From NCBI GenBank assembly GCA_937871285.1, contig CALMQS010000038.1:184477-248476 (forward strand): DNA of 64,000 nucleotides, given 5' to 3'. A program made the translations under genes and the position numbers. This DNA comes from an uncultured Sphingobacteriales bacterium (lineage in GTDB: Bacteria > Bacteroidota > Bacteroidia > Chitinophagales > Chitinophagaceae). The notes under the pieces were generated by a model. That model ran no database searches, had not been told where the DNA came from, and saw nothing but the letters and a program-made list of their open reading frames with translations. This document shows, in pieces, positions 10,189 through 19,772 of this stretch (the stretch's first letter is position 1; every line of letters begins with the position of its first letter).

Positions 10189-10995
10189 ATGCTTACAACT
10201 GAAATGCCCTCACGCTTCGACGGATTAGAAAAGATGTCGGTAAAGGAAATACTGGAGGGCATAAACAGCGAGGACCAGACTGTTCCCCTGGCAGTAGCAA
10301 AAGCAATGGCTCAGATAGAAGCACTGGTAACTGCTATTGTAAAAAGGATGAAAAAGGGAGGACGTCTTTTTTACATTGGCGCTGGTACCAGCGGCCGACT
10401 GGGTATTTTGGATGCATCTGAATGTCCGCCAACGTTTGGCGTTCCCGAAGACTGGGTTATTGGCATTATGGCCGGCGGTGATGGCGCCATAAGAAAAGCG
10501 GTAGAGTTTGCCGAAGATAACCGGCAGAAGGGGCTTGACGACCTGCAGGCATACGCCATTGATAAATTAGATACGGTAATAGGCATTGCCGCCTCAGGCA
10601 CCACACCTTATGTAATTGGCGGAGTAGAAGGCGCACGCAAGCTGGGATTGCTTACAGGTTGCATTACCTGCAACCTGAACACCCCGCTGGGAATGGCAGC
10701 GCAATATCCTGTTGAGGTTGTTGCCGGTCCGGAATTTGTAACAGGCAGTACCCGCATGAAGGCTGGAACTGCTCAAAAGCTTGTGCTCAATATGATCTCC
10801 ACAGCTATAATGATTCAATTAGGCAGGGTAAAAGGCAATAAAATGGTGGACATGAAACTCAGTAATAATAAACTCATAGCCAGAGGGGTAAATATTGTAA
10901 TGAAAGAACTGAACGTTGATCATAAAACAGCAAAACAGCTTATTTCAAAAAATAAAAATGTAAGAAAAGCCATAGAAAACAGGAAACAACGCTGA
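10189..10995 (+). CDS. murQ: N-acetylmuramic acid 6-phosphate etherase
   Basis: A 268-aa SIS-domain enzyme that cleaves the lactyl ether of MurNAc-6-phosphate to give GlcNAc-6-phosphate and D-lactate, a step in recycling or eating peptidoglycan. The sugar-phosphate loop YIGAGTSGRLG (62-72), the catalytic-type E78 in DASECPPTFG, the AVEFAED segment around 104-110 and the GPEFVTGSTRMKAGTAQK block are all present. It is slightly shorter than the E. coli enzyme. It leads a plus-strand series with SusC, SusD, a ROK protein, an MFS transporter and a second SIS protein, which suggests uptake and breakdown of a MurNAc-containing sugar. Confidence 0.95.
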   Translation: MLTTEMPSRFDGLEKMSVKEILEGINSEDQTVPLAVAKAMAQIEALVTAIVKRMKKGGRLFYIGAGTSGRLGILDASECPPTFGVPEDWVIGIMAGGDGAIRKAVEFAEDNRQKGLDDLQAYAIDKLDTVIGIAASGTTPYVIGGVEGARKLGLLTGCITCNLNTPLGMAAQYPVEVVAGPEFVTGSTRMKAGTAQKLVLNMISTAIMIQLGRVKGNKMVDMKLSNNKLIARGVNIVMKELNVDHKTAKQLISKNKNVRKAIENRKQR

Positions 10996-11301
10996 AAAGC
11001 ATTTTTTTGCAGCTTTAAAATAAAAATTTGCATTTATTTTCTATTTTTTGCGTTTTATTGCAATTTTATTTTTATCTTGTTCATTCAATAGCTATGCTCT
11101 ATAAGCCCGCCTGTTCCCGGAAAGATGGTTTACAACCGGGCTTTAGTTCATAGAAGAAACAATAGTTTATTTATCCTCCGTACCCGAACAAAAATTGCCA
11201 TTATTGACTTTTAAAAATATACTGGAATATACTGGTTGGAAAACCAGTTGAATAACAAATAGCAGGTAGAGCTTCTTAATTTTTAAACCAAAACGATTGC
11301 T
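10996..11301. other. Leader region of susC
   Basis: A 306-bp gene-free stretch. It holds a very AT-rich part with the CGTTTTATTGCA motif (11051-11062), an inverted repeat AAGCCCG (11103-11109) / CGGGCTT (11137-11143) that could end the murQ transcript, though without a T-run, and a hairpin ACTGGTT-GGAA-AACCAGT (11231-11248) just before susC. No clear TAnnTTTG promoter was found. Confidence 0.5.
11051..11062 (+). promoter_or_regulatory. Motif shared by the murQ and susC upstream regions (copy 2)
   Basis: Second copy of CGTTTTATTGCA, 240 bp before the susC start, in a similar T-rich setting to the copy at 10070-10081. Confidence 0.35.
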
Positions 11302-14300
11302 ATGATCAAAATTCAGCGCTTTTTACTCCTAACCGGCATTTTACTTTGCCACCTGTTGCTGCAGGCACAGGAAAAGACCATAACCGGCCGCGTTGTATCT
11401 AAAAATGAAAAAGAGCCACTCCCCGGCGTTTCCGTAACCAATATTGCTAGCAACAGCAATACGATCACCGATGAAAACGGGAACTTCCGCATTGCTGCAC
11501 AAGCCGGACAAAGATTAAGTTTTTCCTTCGTAGGCTTTAAAACCGCTTTTCTTACAGTATCCGCCAGTGGCAATACGCTCGGTGTTGAGCTGGAAAATGC
11601 AGATAATGTACTGGATGATGTAGTAGTGGTAGGATATGGCACGCAAAAAAGGGGAAACCTTACCGGCGCAGTTGCCACTATTGATGTACAGAAATCTGTA
11701 CAGAACAGGCCCGTAGCAGATGTAGGCAGAGCTATGCAGGGCGGGGCAGCGGGATTAAGCGTTACAGTTCCCAGCGGTGAAATAGGCTCTGATCCTATTA
11801 TCAAGATCCGTGGCCAGATGGGTTCTTTCCAGGGCGGCTCTTCTCCGCTAATATTGCTCGACAACGTTGAAATACCCAGCATACAACTGGTAAACCCTAA
11901 TGATATTGCCAATATAACCATTTTAAAAGACGCGGCAGCAGCTTCTATTTATGGTTCAAAAGCATCTTTCGGGGTAATATTGATTACTACAAAAAAAGGT
12001 GCTGCAGGCGGCAAACCCCAGGTGAGCTATACAAATAACTTTTCCTGGCAAAATGTATGGAAAGACCTGGAAATGGCGCGTGTAAACGGATTGAAATATA
12101 CTGTTGACGCTGCAGAACGGGTAGGAACTTTTACGCCAACAGGCGCTTTCTATTACGTAGACAGGGCAAGCTACGACAAGGCAGTTGCATGGGATGATAA
12201 TTATGGTAGTACAATAGGAAAAGATGATCCCACGGTTTTTGGAAGAGATTGGTTTGTGCAGGGCTCTAATCAGAAAATGGGTGTGCGCACATACGACCCT
12301 TACGATTATATGATAAAAGAATGGGCCCCTACGCAGCAGCACAATCTTTCATTCGGGCTTACCACAGGTAAAACTTCTTATAACCTGGGCCTGGGACTGC
12401 TGGATCAGAGCGGTATGATAAAGCCGGCTAAAAAAGACCAGTTTACAAGATACAATGCTTCACTTAAAATATCCAGCGAGATCAATAAATACCTGACCGT
12501 TCGTGGCGGAGCGTTATACTCGCAAAGAAATAAAGAATATCCTTATGTAACCAATTCTACCACTGCCGACCCATGGTTGTACCTGTATCGCTGGGGACCT
12601 TTATACCCGTTTGGCAATGATGAGAACGGCGATCCCATCCGCAGCCCCGTGAGTGAAATGGCAGCAGCCAATACCGCTAATATTCTCCAGAATTATACAA
12701 ATATAAGTCTTGGCGCTACCGTAAATATATTAAGCAACTGGAAGGTAGATTTTGACTATACCAACACCAACGAAGAGGAGCTGTGGAAGCGGCCCGGAAC
12801 CAGGTATACTGCCCGTAACTCATGGGTTGCACCAAAGGCCAGAGTTGATGCAGGTGGTAACCCGCTGTATGTAAATGATGCCGGGCAGGTAGTGTCATCT
12901 ACCGACCCCGGTGCTATCCCTGCTTATGATTTGTCTTATGACATGTATACTTCGTACGGTGCTAACCCCGATCATTTTGCCCGCACTGCCACAAACTTTT
13001 CGAGCAATACCATCAATGCGTACACAACGTATAATCTTGACCTGGGCACTGACCACAGGCTCAAATTTATTGCCGGTATTAACCGTGTTACGGCTACTAC
13101 TGAATGGCAATCTTCGCAAATCACTAATCTTTCAGATATTATCAACCCACAGTTCAGATTTGGAACCGGAACCCAAACGATTGATGGTAATAAAGCATGG
13201 GAGTCTCAGTTAGGCTATTTTGGTCGTATCAACTATGCCTTTAAAGAAAAATACCTTTTGGAGGGCAATTTGCGTTATGATGGTTCCTCAAAATTTCCAA
13301 CAGATCTGAAGTGGCGTTGGTTCCCCTCCTTTTCGGCAGGTTGGATAGCCAGCGAAGAAACATTTATGCAATGGAGCCGTCCGGTATTAAGTTTTCTTAA
13401 GTTCCGCGGCTCATGGGGTTCTATCGGAGATCAAAGCGTTCCAAATAATCTGTATATAGCCATCATGCCCAGCGGGCAATCTACATGGATCGGCGGCAAC
13501 GGGGCAAGGGTAAATTATGTTGGCTCTCCGGCCGCTGTTGCTGCAAGTATACGCTGGCAGGATATTCTAACTACCAACTTTGGAGTAGATGCCGGATTTT
13601 TAGACGGCAGGCTGAATGTTAATTTTGACATCTTCCAGAGAAATACCAATAACATGATCGTGCCGGCAGAAGGTATTCCTTTAACGTTTGGCACAGGTGC
13701 GCCACAGAGTAACTACGGTTCTTTGAAAACCAAAGGCTGGGATCTCGGACTGTCTTTCAACCACAGGTTTGAAAACGGAATGGGCATAAACATCAGTGGT
13801 AATCTTTCTGATTCTAAAACCACTTTAACAGCCTATGGCTCGGGCACACAGGTTACAGGAAATTATAACGGCAAAGTTTTAGGCGAAATATGGGGATATC
13901 GTACAGACAGGTTGTACCAGGAAGATGATTTTATGCTTGACGGATCGGGCAATCCTGTGTTGATCACATTGACAAATGCAGAAACTGCCCTGTATGCAGG
14001 AAGACAGGTTTACCAGTTAAACCCCGGAGCAGATGGGAAGAAACCTGTTTACCAGGCATTTTTACAAAATTCTGCCAACTTCAGGTTTGGTCCCGGCGAT
14101 GTGAAGTTTAAAGATGTGAATGGCGACGGAGAGCTCAACAATGGTAAAGGTACGCTGGAAGATCACGGCGACCTGGAGGTAATTGGTAACTCCAATCCTC
14201 GGTATGAGTATGGCTTTAGAATAGGAGCGGATTACAGGGGTTTTGACATCAGCGTGTTTTTTCAGGGTGTAGGCAGCCGTAAGATCTGGGGGCAGGGCTT

Positions 14301-14730
14301 TTTAAGCATCCCCGGCTTCCAGTCTTCAGATGGCGCCATGCCGGAAGCTATAGCAGGCAATTACTGGACACCGGAAACGCCGGATGCATTTTACCCGGCA
14401 GCTTATAATAATGCCGGAAGCAATACCGCCAATAATATGCAGGTGCAGGACAGGTACCTGATGAATATGGCCTATATGCGTTTAAAAAATTTAACAGTCG
14501 GCTATTCCCTGCCCAAACCCCTGCTCGATAAGGCACATATAACAACCTTAAGAGTATATATAGCGCTGGAGAACTTTATAACCTGGGATCATTTAAAAGG
14601 ATTACCTATTGATCCTGAAAGTATAAGCGGCTATTCCATGTGGAATACTTCCAATTATAATTCGGGTCGCACAGGTACGGGTGTGCCGGCTTTTAAAAGC
14701 TTTTCCGCTGGTCTTCAATTGAACTTTTAA
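11302..14730 (+). CDS. SusC/RagA-family TonB-linked outer membrane transporter
   Basis: A 1142-aa outer-membrane receptor that imports oligomers with TonB energy. It has a signal peptide (about 1-22, ending LLQAQ), a carboxypeptidase-like beta-sandwich domain at about 25-95 (ITGRVVSKNEKEPLPGVSV), the SusC signature DVVVVGYGTQKRGNLTGAV near 110, a plug domain to about 235, and a long beta barrel ending in SAGLQLNF with the terminal Phe typical of outer-membrane proteins. It is paired with the SusD gene 11 bp downstream. With murQ and the kinase-like gene beside it, the ligand may be a muropeptide sugar, but that is inference. Confidence 0.95.
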   Translation: MIKIQRFLLLTGILLCHLLLQAQEKTITGRVVSKNEKEPLPGVSVTNIASNSNTITDENGNFRIAAQAGQRLSFSFVGFKTAFLTVSASGNTLGVELENADNVLDDVVVVGYGTQKRGNLTGAVATIDVQKSVQNRPVADVGRAMQGGAAGLSVTVPSGEIGSDPIIKIRGQMGSFQGGSSPLILLDNVEIPSIQLVNPNDIANITILKDAAAASIYGSKASFGVILITTKKGAAGGKPQVSYTNNFSWQNVWKDLEMARVNGLKYTVDAAERVGTFTPTGAFYYVDRASYDKAVAWDDNYGSTIGKDDPTVFGRDWFVQGSNQKMGVRTYDPYDYMIKEWAPTQQHNLSFGLTTGKTSYNLGLGLLDQSGMIKPAKKDQFTRYNASLKISSEINKYLTVRGGALYSQRNKEYPYVTNSTTADPWLYLYRWGPLYPFGNDENGDPIRSPVSEMAAANTANILQNYTNISLGATVNILSNWKVDFDYTNTNEEELWKRPGTRYTARNSWVAPKARVDAGGNPLYVNDAGQVVSSTDPGAIPAYDLSYDMYTSYGANPDHFARTATNFSSNTINAYTTYNLDLGTDHRLKFIAGINRVTATTEWQSSQITNLSDIINPQFRFGTGTQTIDGNKAWESQLGYFGRINYAFKEKYLLEGNLRYDGSSKFPTDLKWRWFPSFSAGWIASEETFMQWSRPVLSFLKFRGSWGSIGDQSVPNNLYIAIMPSGQSTWIGGNGARVNYVGSPAAVAASIRWQDILTTNFGVDAGFLDGRLNVNFDIFQRNTNNMIVPAEGIPLTFGTGAPQSNYGSLKTKGWDLGLSFNHRFENGMGINISGNLSDSKTTLTAYGSGTQVTGNYNGKVLGEIWGYRTDRLYQEDDFMLDGSGNPVLITLTNAETALYAGRQVYQLNPGADGKKPVYQAFLQNSANFRFGPGDVKFKDVNGDGELNNGKGTLEDHGDLEVIGNSNPRYEYGFRIGADYRGFDISVFFQGVGSRKIWGQGFLSIPGFQSSDGAMPEAIAGNYWTPETPDAFYPAAYNNAGSNTANNMQVQDRYLMNMAYMRLKNLTVGYSLPKPLLDKAHITTLRVYIALENFITWDHLKGLPIDPESISGYSMWNTSNYNSGRTGTGVPAFKSFSAGLQLNF

Positions 14731-14741
14731 ACTTGATTATA

Positions 14742-16577
14742 ATGAAGAAAATAAAATTAATATATAATCTGGCGGCAATTATTTTATTGGCAAGTTGTAA
14801 TAAAAATATACTCGACCGCCCACCTTTAACCAGCTATGTTGACGGGCAATACTGGCGAAATGAAGATGATATCCGCATGTATACCAATAGCTATTATTCC
14901 TATTATTTCAGTGGATACAATACGTCGTTTACCGCCGATTATACACCGGTAAGAGGATATACATTTTCAGACGATCTTACAGGTAAAAACGTACAGTCTA
15001 ACTTTGAAAGCAGTGTACCCACATCAAGAGGATCTACTGCCGAAGGCGCTGAGTGGTTGCAAACATATGCCGGCCCAACATGGAATTTTGCATGGGTAAG
15101 AAAATCAAATATTCTACTTGAACGCCTTGAATCTAAAGTTAAACCTAACATTTCGGAAGATGCTTACAAACACTGGACAGCGGTTGCCCGTTTTTTCAGG
15201 GGATTTGAGTACAGCAGATTGGTAAGTGTTTTCGGTGCAGTTCCTTATTTTGACAAGGTGGTACCTGATGATGATTTACCTGCCTTATACAAAGACAGGG
15301 ACGACCGCGGAATAGTGATGGATAATGTATATGAGGATTTCAAATACGTGCTGACCAATATGCGTGAAAATGACGGGGCACAATTTTTAAACAAGTACAT
15401 AGCAGCCGCATTTATTTCAAGGTTAATGTTATTTGAAGGCACTTATCAGCATTATCACGGATTAGATGCCGCAAGAGCCAAAAAATACCTCGAGTTTGCG
15501 GTAGAAGCCGCTGAGATAGTGATGAACAGCAGTAAGTATAATTTTGGAAGGGATTTCAAATCATTGTTTTCTTCAGAAAGCCTGGCAGGCCATCCTGAGG
15601 TGTTGTTATACAGAGTATATGATGCGGCATTAACAGTAACCCATTGTATAGGCTCCTATCAAAATGGCACCGAGGTGGTAGGTGTGGATGCTAACCTTGT
15701 GCTGGTTAAATCATTTATCGCCAATGATGGAAAAGTATGGCAAAACTCAGGTGTGCCTGATGCTGAAAGCTTTACAATTGCCGATCTGGTAAAAACAAGA
15801 GACCCCCGCTTTGAAGCCTCATTTGTTGATAAAGCGCTTACGTCATCCGCTACGCTTTTGTATGGCTTTAAGTTTGCATCAAGAGACGCGATAACTTATA
15901 TAGGCAAAACCTATCCTGCCGCGTGGGGAAGCAATACCAATACAAGTGATGCGCCTGTTATGCGACTGGCAGAAGTGGTATTAAACTGGATAGAGGCAAA
16001 AGCGGTATTGGCAGAATACCTTGGCGGCAGCCCTGTTACCCAGGAGGATATTGACAAATCCATTAATGCCATTCGCCTGCGACCGCTTGATGCAGCGGCT
16101 GCCGACAAAGGTGTGCAACAAACAGCACCATTGATGTTAAGTGCATTGCCCAATGATCCTGACAAAGATGCGGATGTGCCATCTTTACTATGGGAAATAC
16201 GCAGAGAAAGAAGAATGGAGTTTGTGTTTGAAAATACAAGGCTTTTAGATTTGAAAAGGTGGAAAAAGCTAAGCAATATGGACTTCAGCACCAATCCGGA
16301 TTATTTCCTTGGCCCGTGGGTAAATGTGCAGGCCGAAGCTCCGGCTTATTTAACGGCCACCTATGTTGGCAGAACAAAAGTTAAGCTGCTGGATGGCACA
16401 GTGATTACTTATGATGGTAGTAACGCTGCTTCGTTAGTAGGCTTCTGGATGGTGGATAATGCGCAAAACAGAAATCCTTTTACAGACAAATCTTACCTGG
16501 CGCCTGTAGGGCAGTCTCAGATTATTCAATATGAGGAAAAAGGATTCAAACTTACTCAAACGCCCGGCTGGCAATAA
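14742..16577 (+). CDS. SusD/RagB-family nutrient-binding outer membrane lipoprotein
   Basis: A 611-aa surface lipoprotein that forms the lid of the SusC transporter. The ATG at 14742 gives a lipoprotein signal ending LLASC, so the acylated cysteine is about residue 19; the in-frame TTG at 14733 is unlikely to be the start. SusD features are visible: the NILDRPPLTSY opening, helical repeats at about 100-300, and the C-terminal WEIRRERRMEFVFENTRLLDLKRWKK block. It follows SusC by 11 bp and is followed by a strong hairpin. Confidence 0.94.
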   Translation: MKKIKLIYNLAAIILLASCNKNILDRPPLTSYVDGQYWRNEDDIRMYTNSYYSYYFSGYNTSFTADYTPVRGYTFSDDLTGKNVQSNFESSVPTSRGSTAEGAEWLQTYAGPTWNFAWVRKSNILLERLESKVKPNISEDAYKHWTAVARFFRGFEYSRLVSVFGAVPYFDKVVPDDDLPALYKDRDDRGIVMDNVYEDFKYVLTNMRENDGAQFLNKYIAAAFISRLMLFEGTYQHYHGLDAARAKKYLEFAVEAAEIVMNSSKYNFGRDFKSLFSSESLAGHPEVLLYRVYDAALTVTHCIGSYQNGTEVVGVDANLVLVKSFIANDGKVWQNSGVPDAESFTIADLVKTRDPRFEASFVDKALTSSATLLYGFKFASRDAITYIGKTYPAAWGSNTNTSDAPVMRLAEVVLNWIEAKAVLAEYLGGSPVTQEDIDKSINAIRLRPLDAAAADKGVQQTAPLMLSALPNDPDKDADVPSLLWEIRRERRMEFVFENTRLLDLKRWKKLSNMDFSTNPDYFLGPWVNVQAEAPAYLTATYVGRTKVKLLDGTVITYDGSNAASLVGFWMVDNAQNRNPFTDKSYLAPVGQSQIIQYEEKGFKLTQTPGWQ

Positions 16578-16610
16578 CCTGTTCAGAGATTTGTTTCAAT
16601 AGTTCTGATA

Positions 16611-16644
16611 AGGAGGCTGTATCAAAAGCATGATACAGCCTCCT
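16611..16644 (+). terminator. Strong hairpin after susD
   Basis: A perfect 14-bp stem, AGGAGGCTGTATCA (16611-16624) with TGATACAGCCTCCT (16631-16644) around a 6-base loop, 33 bases after the susD stop. The following T-run is weak (acttta), so it may stabilise or partly terminate the susCD message before the kinase gene. Confidence 0.7.
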
Positions 16645-16742
16645 ACTTTAATTCCATTTCTGCCAACATTTAATTTAACTTACATACTCCAAAAATATCC
16701 GCCCTTTAATGCTTTTACTGATCATTAAAAACTGTATTTACT

Positions 16743-17690
16743 ATGGCTGTACTGGGCATTGACCTGGGTGGAACAAAATTATTAGCAGGCGTTTTTTCGG
16801 AAAGCGGTGAATTATTGCATAAAGAGAAAGCAGACCTTGAAAACAGGAAGGGTGCGGAAGTGGGCGCATTCATCACTCAAAAGATAAACATACTGCAATC
16901 TGAATGGCAGCAAAAAGGTAACGGCATATTGGCTACTGGTGTAGCCGTACCAGGTATCAGTAATCCGGCAAACGGTACCGTGTGGGCGCCCAATATACCC
17001 GGCTGGGAAGCGTACCCGCTTTTAAATGAATTGCAGCAAAATTGTAAAGACACCAGTATAATTATTGACAACGACCGGTCATGCAGCCTCCTGGGAGAAA
17101 TATGGAAAGGAAATGCACGCCAATGCAACAACGTTATCTTTCTTACTGTAGGTACAGGAATAGGCGCGGGCATTATGGCTAATGGAAATATCATACACGG
17201 AGCTCAGGGCATATCCGGAGCTATTGGCTGGATGGCATTAAGCACCCCTTTTCGCGATGCATATACATCGTGCGGTTGCTTTGAGCAACATGCGTCTGGG
17301 GAAGGCATTGCCAAGTCGGCCCGCGAATTGCTACAGTCAGAAAAAATTACAACCAGCCTGCTAAACCGCGTTCCACTGAAAGATATTAAAGCCCGTCATG
17401 TATTTAACGCTTACAGCGATGGCGATCCTGCCGCTATAAGCGTAATAAAACAATGCATCCAATACTGGGGAATGGCAGTAGCCAACCTGGTAAGTTTATT
17501 CAACCCCGAAAAAATAATTTTTGGCGGAGGTGTGTTTGGCCCCGCATTGCAGTTCCTGCCCGACATTATGGAGGAAGCCTGTCGTTGGGCGCAACCTGTT
17601 AGCATTAAGCAAACGCGGTTTGAGCCTTCTGCGCTGGGAGATGAAGCCTGCTTATATGGCGCTGCATATTTAGCCTTAAAAAATAAATAA
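16743..17690 (+). CDS. ROK-family sugar kinase-like protein
   Basis: A 315-aa protein of the ROK (repressor, ORF, kinase) family without a DNA-binding domain, so likely a cytoplasmic sugar kinase. It shows the ATP loop LGIDLGGTK (4-12), the catalytic-type D111 in IIDNDRSC, the GTGIGAG motif (137-143) and a Cys pair in SCGCFEQHASG (C177, C179) in the zinc region. The sugar-binding ExGH motif of glucose and GlcNAc kinases reads AIGW at 160-163, which hints at an unusual substrate. The neighbouring MurNAc etherase makes a MurNAc or related amino-sugar kinase an attractive guess. Its stop directly abuts the MFS start. Confidence 0.8.
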   Translation: MAVLGIDLGGTKLLAGVFSESGELLHKEKADLENRKGAEVGAFITQKINILQSEWQQKGNGILATGVAVPGISNPANGTVWAPNIPGWEAYPLLNELQQNCKDTSIIIDNDRSCSLLGEIWKGNARQCNNVIFLTVGTGIGAGIMANGNIIHGAQGISGAIGWMALSTPFRDAYTSCGCFEQHASGEGIAKSARELLQSEKITTSLLNRVPLKDIKARHVFNAYSDGDPAAISVIKQCIQYWGMAVANLVSLFNPEKIIFGGGVFGPALQFLPDIMEEACRWAQPVSIKQTRFEPSALGDEACLYGAAYLALKNK

Positions 17691-18851
17691 ATGACAACTC
17701 CCGCAGCATATAATAAAACAACGCTTTTCATTGCTGCATGCTGCGGCTTATTGCTTTTTGGTATTGCACTGCTTACGCTGGGCAGTGTATCGCAGGGGCT
17801 GCAGCAAAATTTCAAATTAGATAAGCTGGAGGCAGGAACCCTGTTTGCCATTCTTCCCGCCGGTTTGCTTACAGGCTCGCTTTTTTTTGGACCGGTATGC
17901 GACAGGTACGGGTATAAGGTTTTGCTTGTTACCGCCTGTATATTACTGGCAACAGGTTTTACAGGCATCGCTTATTCGCCATCCACCGGCTGGCTTCAGT
18001 TCTCCATCTTTATTTTTGGATTGGCCGGCGGCATCATCAATGGCGCTACCAATGCCGTAGTGGCCGATATCAGCGGCGAATACAAAGGCGCCAATCTCAG
18101 CCTGCTGGGTGTATCCTTTGGAGTAGGCGCGCTGGGTCTGCCTTTTGTGCTGGGCATACTGAAACAACATTACACCTATCCTTTCATTCTTTCGGGGGCG
18201 GCTGTTATTGCGCTGCTCGTTGCATTGTTTTACCTGCTTATCCGGTTCCCGTTGCCCAAAATAACCCGGGGTGTGCCTTTGAAAAAAAGTTTCGGGTTAT
18301 TAAAAGACATGGTGCTGCTGCTGATTGCTTTTTATCTTTTTTGCCAAAGCAGCCTGGAAGCCATTGTAAACAACTGGACAACTACTTTTCTGATTGAGCG
18401 AAAAAACCTTTCAGACAGTAATGCCTTGTACGCCCTTTCGGCCTGTATTGCCGGCATGACGCTGATGCGCCTGTTAACGGGAACCATATTTAGAGAAATA
18501 ACCGCTAAAAAGATCTTATTGTTTTCTTTTGGTTTGTTCCTATGCGGGATCGTTTTGCTGCAAACCACTGCCTCCTTTTTTACAGCGCTTTCTGGGTTAT
18601 TATTGCTGGGAGCCGGTATTGCGGGTGGCTTCCCCATTATGCTGGGGTTAGTTGGCAGCCGTTATGCCGCTTTGTCGGGCACCGCGTTTAGCCTGGTATT
18701 GGTGATCGCAATTACCGGAAATATACTGGTTAACTACCTGATGGGCATAGTGGCGGAAACATATGGCATACAACATTTTATTACTTTGCTGTATGTAGAG
18801 CTTGGCGTAATGGTATTGCTTTTCATTTCCATCTTTAAAAAAATAAAATAA
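17691..18851 (+). CDS. MFS transporter, probably for a sugar
   Basis: A 386-aa inner-membrane protein with about 12 hydrophobic segments and the MFS loop motif after TM2, GPVCDRYGYK (about 64-73). It starts at the base after the ROK stop, which indicates translational coupling. By position it would bring the sugar delivered by SusC/SusD across the inner membrane for phosphorylation, like the MurT role in Tannerella; that match rests on gene order, not on sequence I could compare. Confidence 0.85.
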   Translation: MTTPAAYNKTTLFIAACCGLLLFGIALLTLGSVSQGLQQNFKLDKLEAGTLFAILPAGLLTGSLFFGPVCDRYGYKVLLVTACILLATGFTGIAYSPSTGWLQFSIFIFGLAGGIINGATNAVVADISGEYKGANLSLLGVSFGVGALGLPFVLGILKQHYTYPFILSGAAVIALLVALFYLLIRFPLPKITRGVPLKKSFGLLKDMVLLLIAFYLFCQSSLEAIVNNWTTTFLIERKNLSDSNALYALSACIAGMTLMRLLTGTIFREITAKKILLFSFGLFLCGIVLLQTTASFFTALSGLLLLGAGIAGGFPIMLGLVGSRYAALSGTAFSLVLVIAITGNILVNYLMGIVAETYGIQHFITLLYVELGVMVLLFISIFKKIK

Positions 18852-18875
18852 ATTTTCACTTTAAAATTTCATCAC

Positions 18876-19637
18876 ATGTTAGCATTAGAATGGCTGAAAA
18901 ACGCCAGGGATATTATGACCCAAATTGAAACAACACAATTAGAAAATATAAAAAAGGCGGCTGCCATAATGGCCGACAGCATTGAATGCGGCCGGTGGGT
19001 GCATACATTTGGCTGCGGTCATGCCACTTTGCCTATTGAAGAGATGTATCCGCGTATTGGCGGGTTTGTGGGCTTTCACCCAATTGTGGAGCTGCCCCTT
19101 ACTTTTTTTACCAACATTACCGGGCAAATGGGTGTACACCAGTTTGTGTTTTTAGAAAGGGTAGAAGGCTATGGAACAGAGATCATGAAAGGGCATACGT
19201 TTGATAAGCGCGATACCATGTGGCTGTTTTCGCATTCGGGCATCAATAATGTAAATATTGATGTGGCCTTAGAAGCCAAAAAGCAAGGTATGAAGGTTAT
19301 TGCGTTTGGCTCGGCGGCCGAGGCCAGGGGAAAGCAAACCCGCCATTCGAGCGGTAAAAATATTTTTGAAATTGCCGACCTGGTAGTTGATACCTGTGCA
19401 CCTGCCGGCGATGCCAGTGTGCCGCTAAAAAATCACCAGGATAAAATAGGGCCTGTTTCCACCATGGCTTTTGTAACCTGTGTGTGGATGACCGTTACTA
19501 CTGTGGCCGAGATCCTGGCTGAAAGAGGCGTAAAATTGCATATCCATCCTTCACATAACGTACCCGGCGATACCACAGCCAAACAAAGACTTGAAGAAGC
19601 ATTGGCTGAATACAAAAAAAGAGTGGCTGGTGTATAG
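18876..19637 (+). CDS. SIS-domain sugar-phosphate binding protein (UPF0309-like)
   Basis: A 253-aa cytoplasmic protein with one SIS fold. WVHTFGCGHATLPIEEM (about 41-57) resembles the phosphosugar loop of GmhA-type and UPF0309 proteins, followed by TMWLFSHSG and MKVIAFGSA strands. It could isomerise or bind an amino-sugar phosphate. It is the second SIS protein in the cluster after MurQ and lies 24 bp after the MFS gene, so it is likely the last gene of the ROK-MFS-SIS unit. The exact reaction is unknown. Confidence 0.75.
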   Translation: MLALEWLKNARDIMTQIETTQLENIKKAAAIMADSIECGRWVHTFGCGHATLPIEEMYPRIGGFVGFHPIVELPLTFFTNITGQMGVHQFVFLERVEGYGTEIMKGHTFDKRDTMWLFSHSGINNVNIDVALEAKKQGMKVIAFGSAAEARGKQTRHSSGKNIFEIADLVVDTCAPAGDASVPLKNHQDKIGPVSTMAFVTCVWMTVTTVAEILAERGVKLHIHPSHNVPGDTTAKQRLEEALAEYKKRVAGV

Positions 19638-19772
19638 CTATAATTCGGGTTTTAAATGTGGGTAAGTCTTTCAGCGCGCTTTAGAACCAGGGTACAAACA
19701 GGTTAAGCCTGAAAGTATATACTTCAGGCTTGTACCATCTTAAAAAAGCAGGGTAAACGGGTATTTATTTAT

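Noticed and set aside
11313..11921. 202-aa minus-strand ORF inside susC
   Set aside because: It is antisense to the conserved SusC N-terminus and has the composition of a shadow frame.
16743..17690. ROK protein as a transcriptional repressor of the amino-sugar genes
   Set aside because: It starts directly with the ATP-binding loop and lacks the N-terminal winged helix of ROK repressors.
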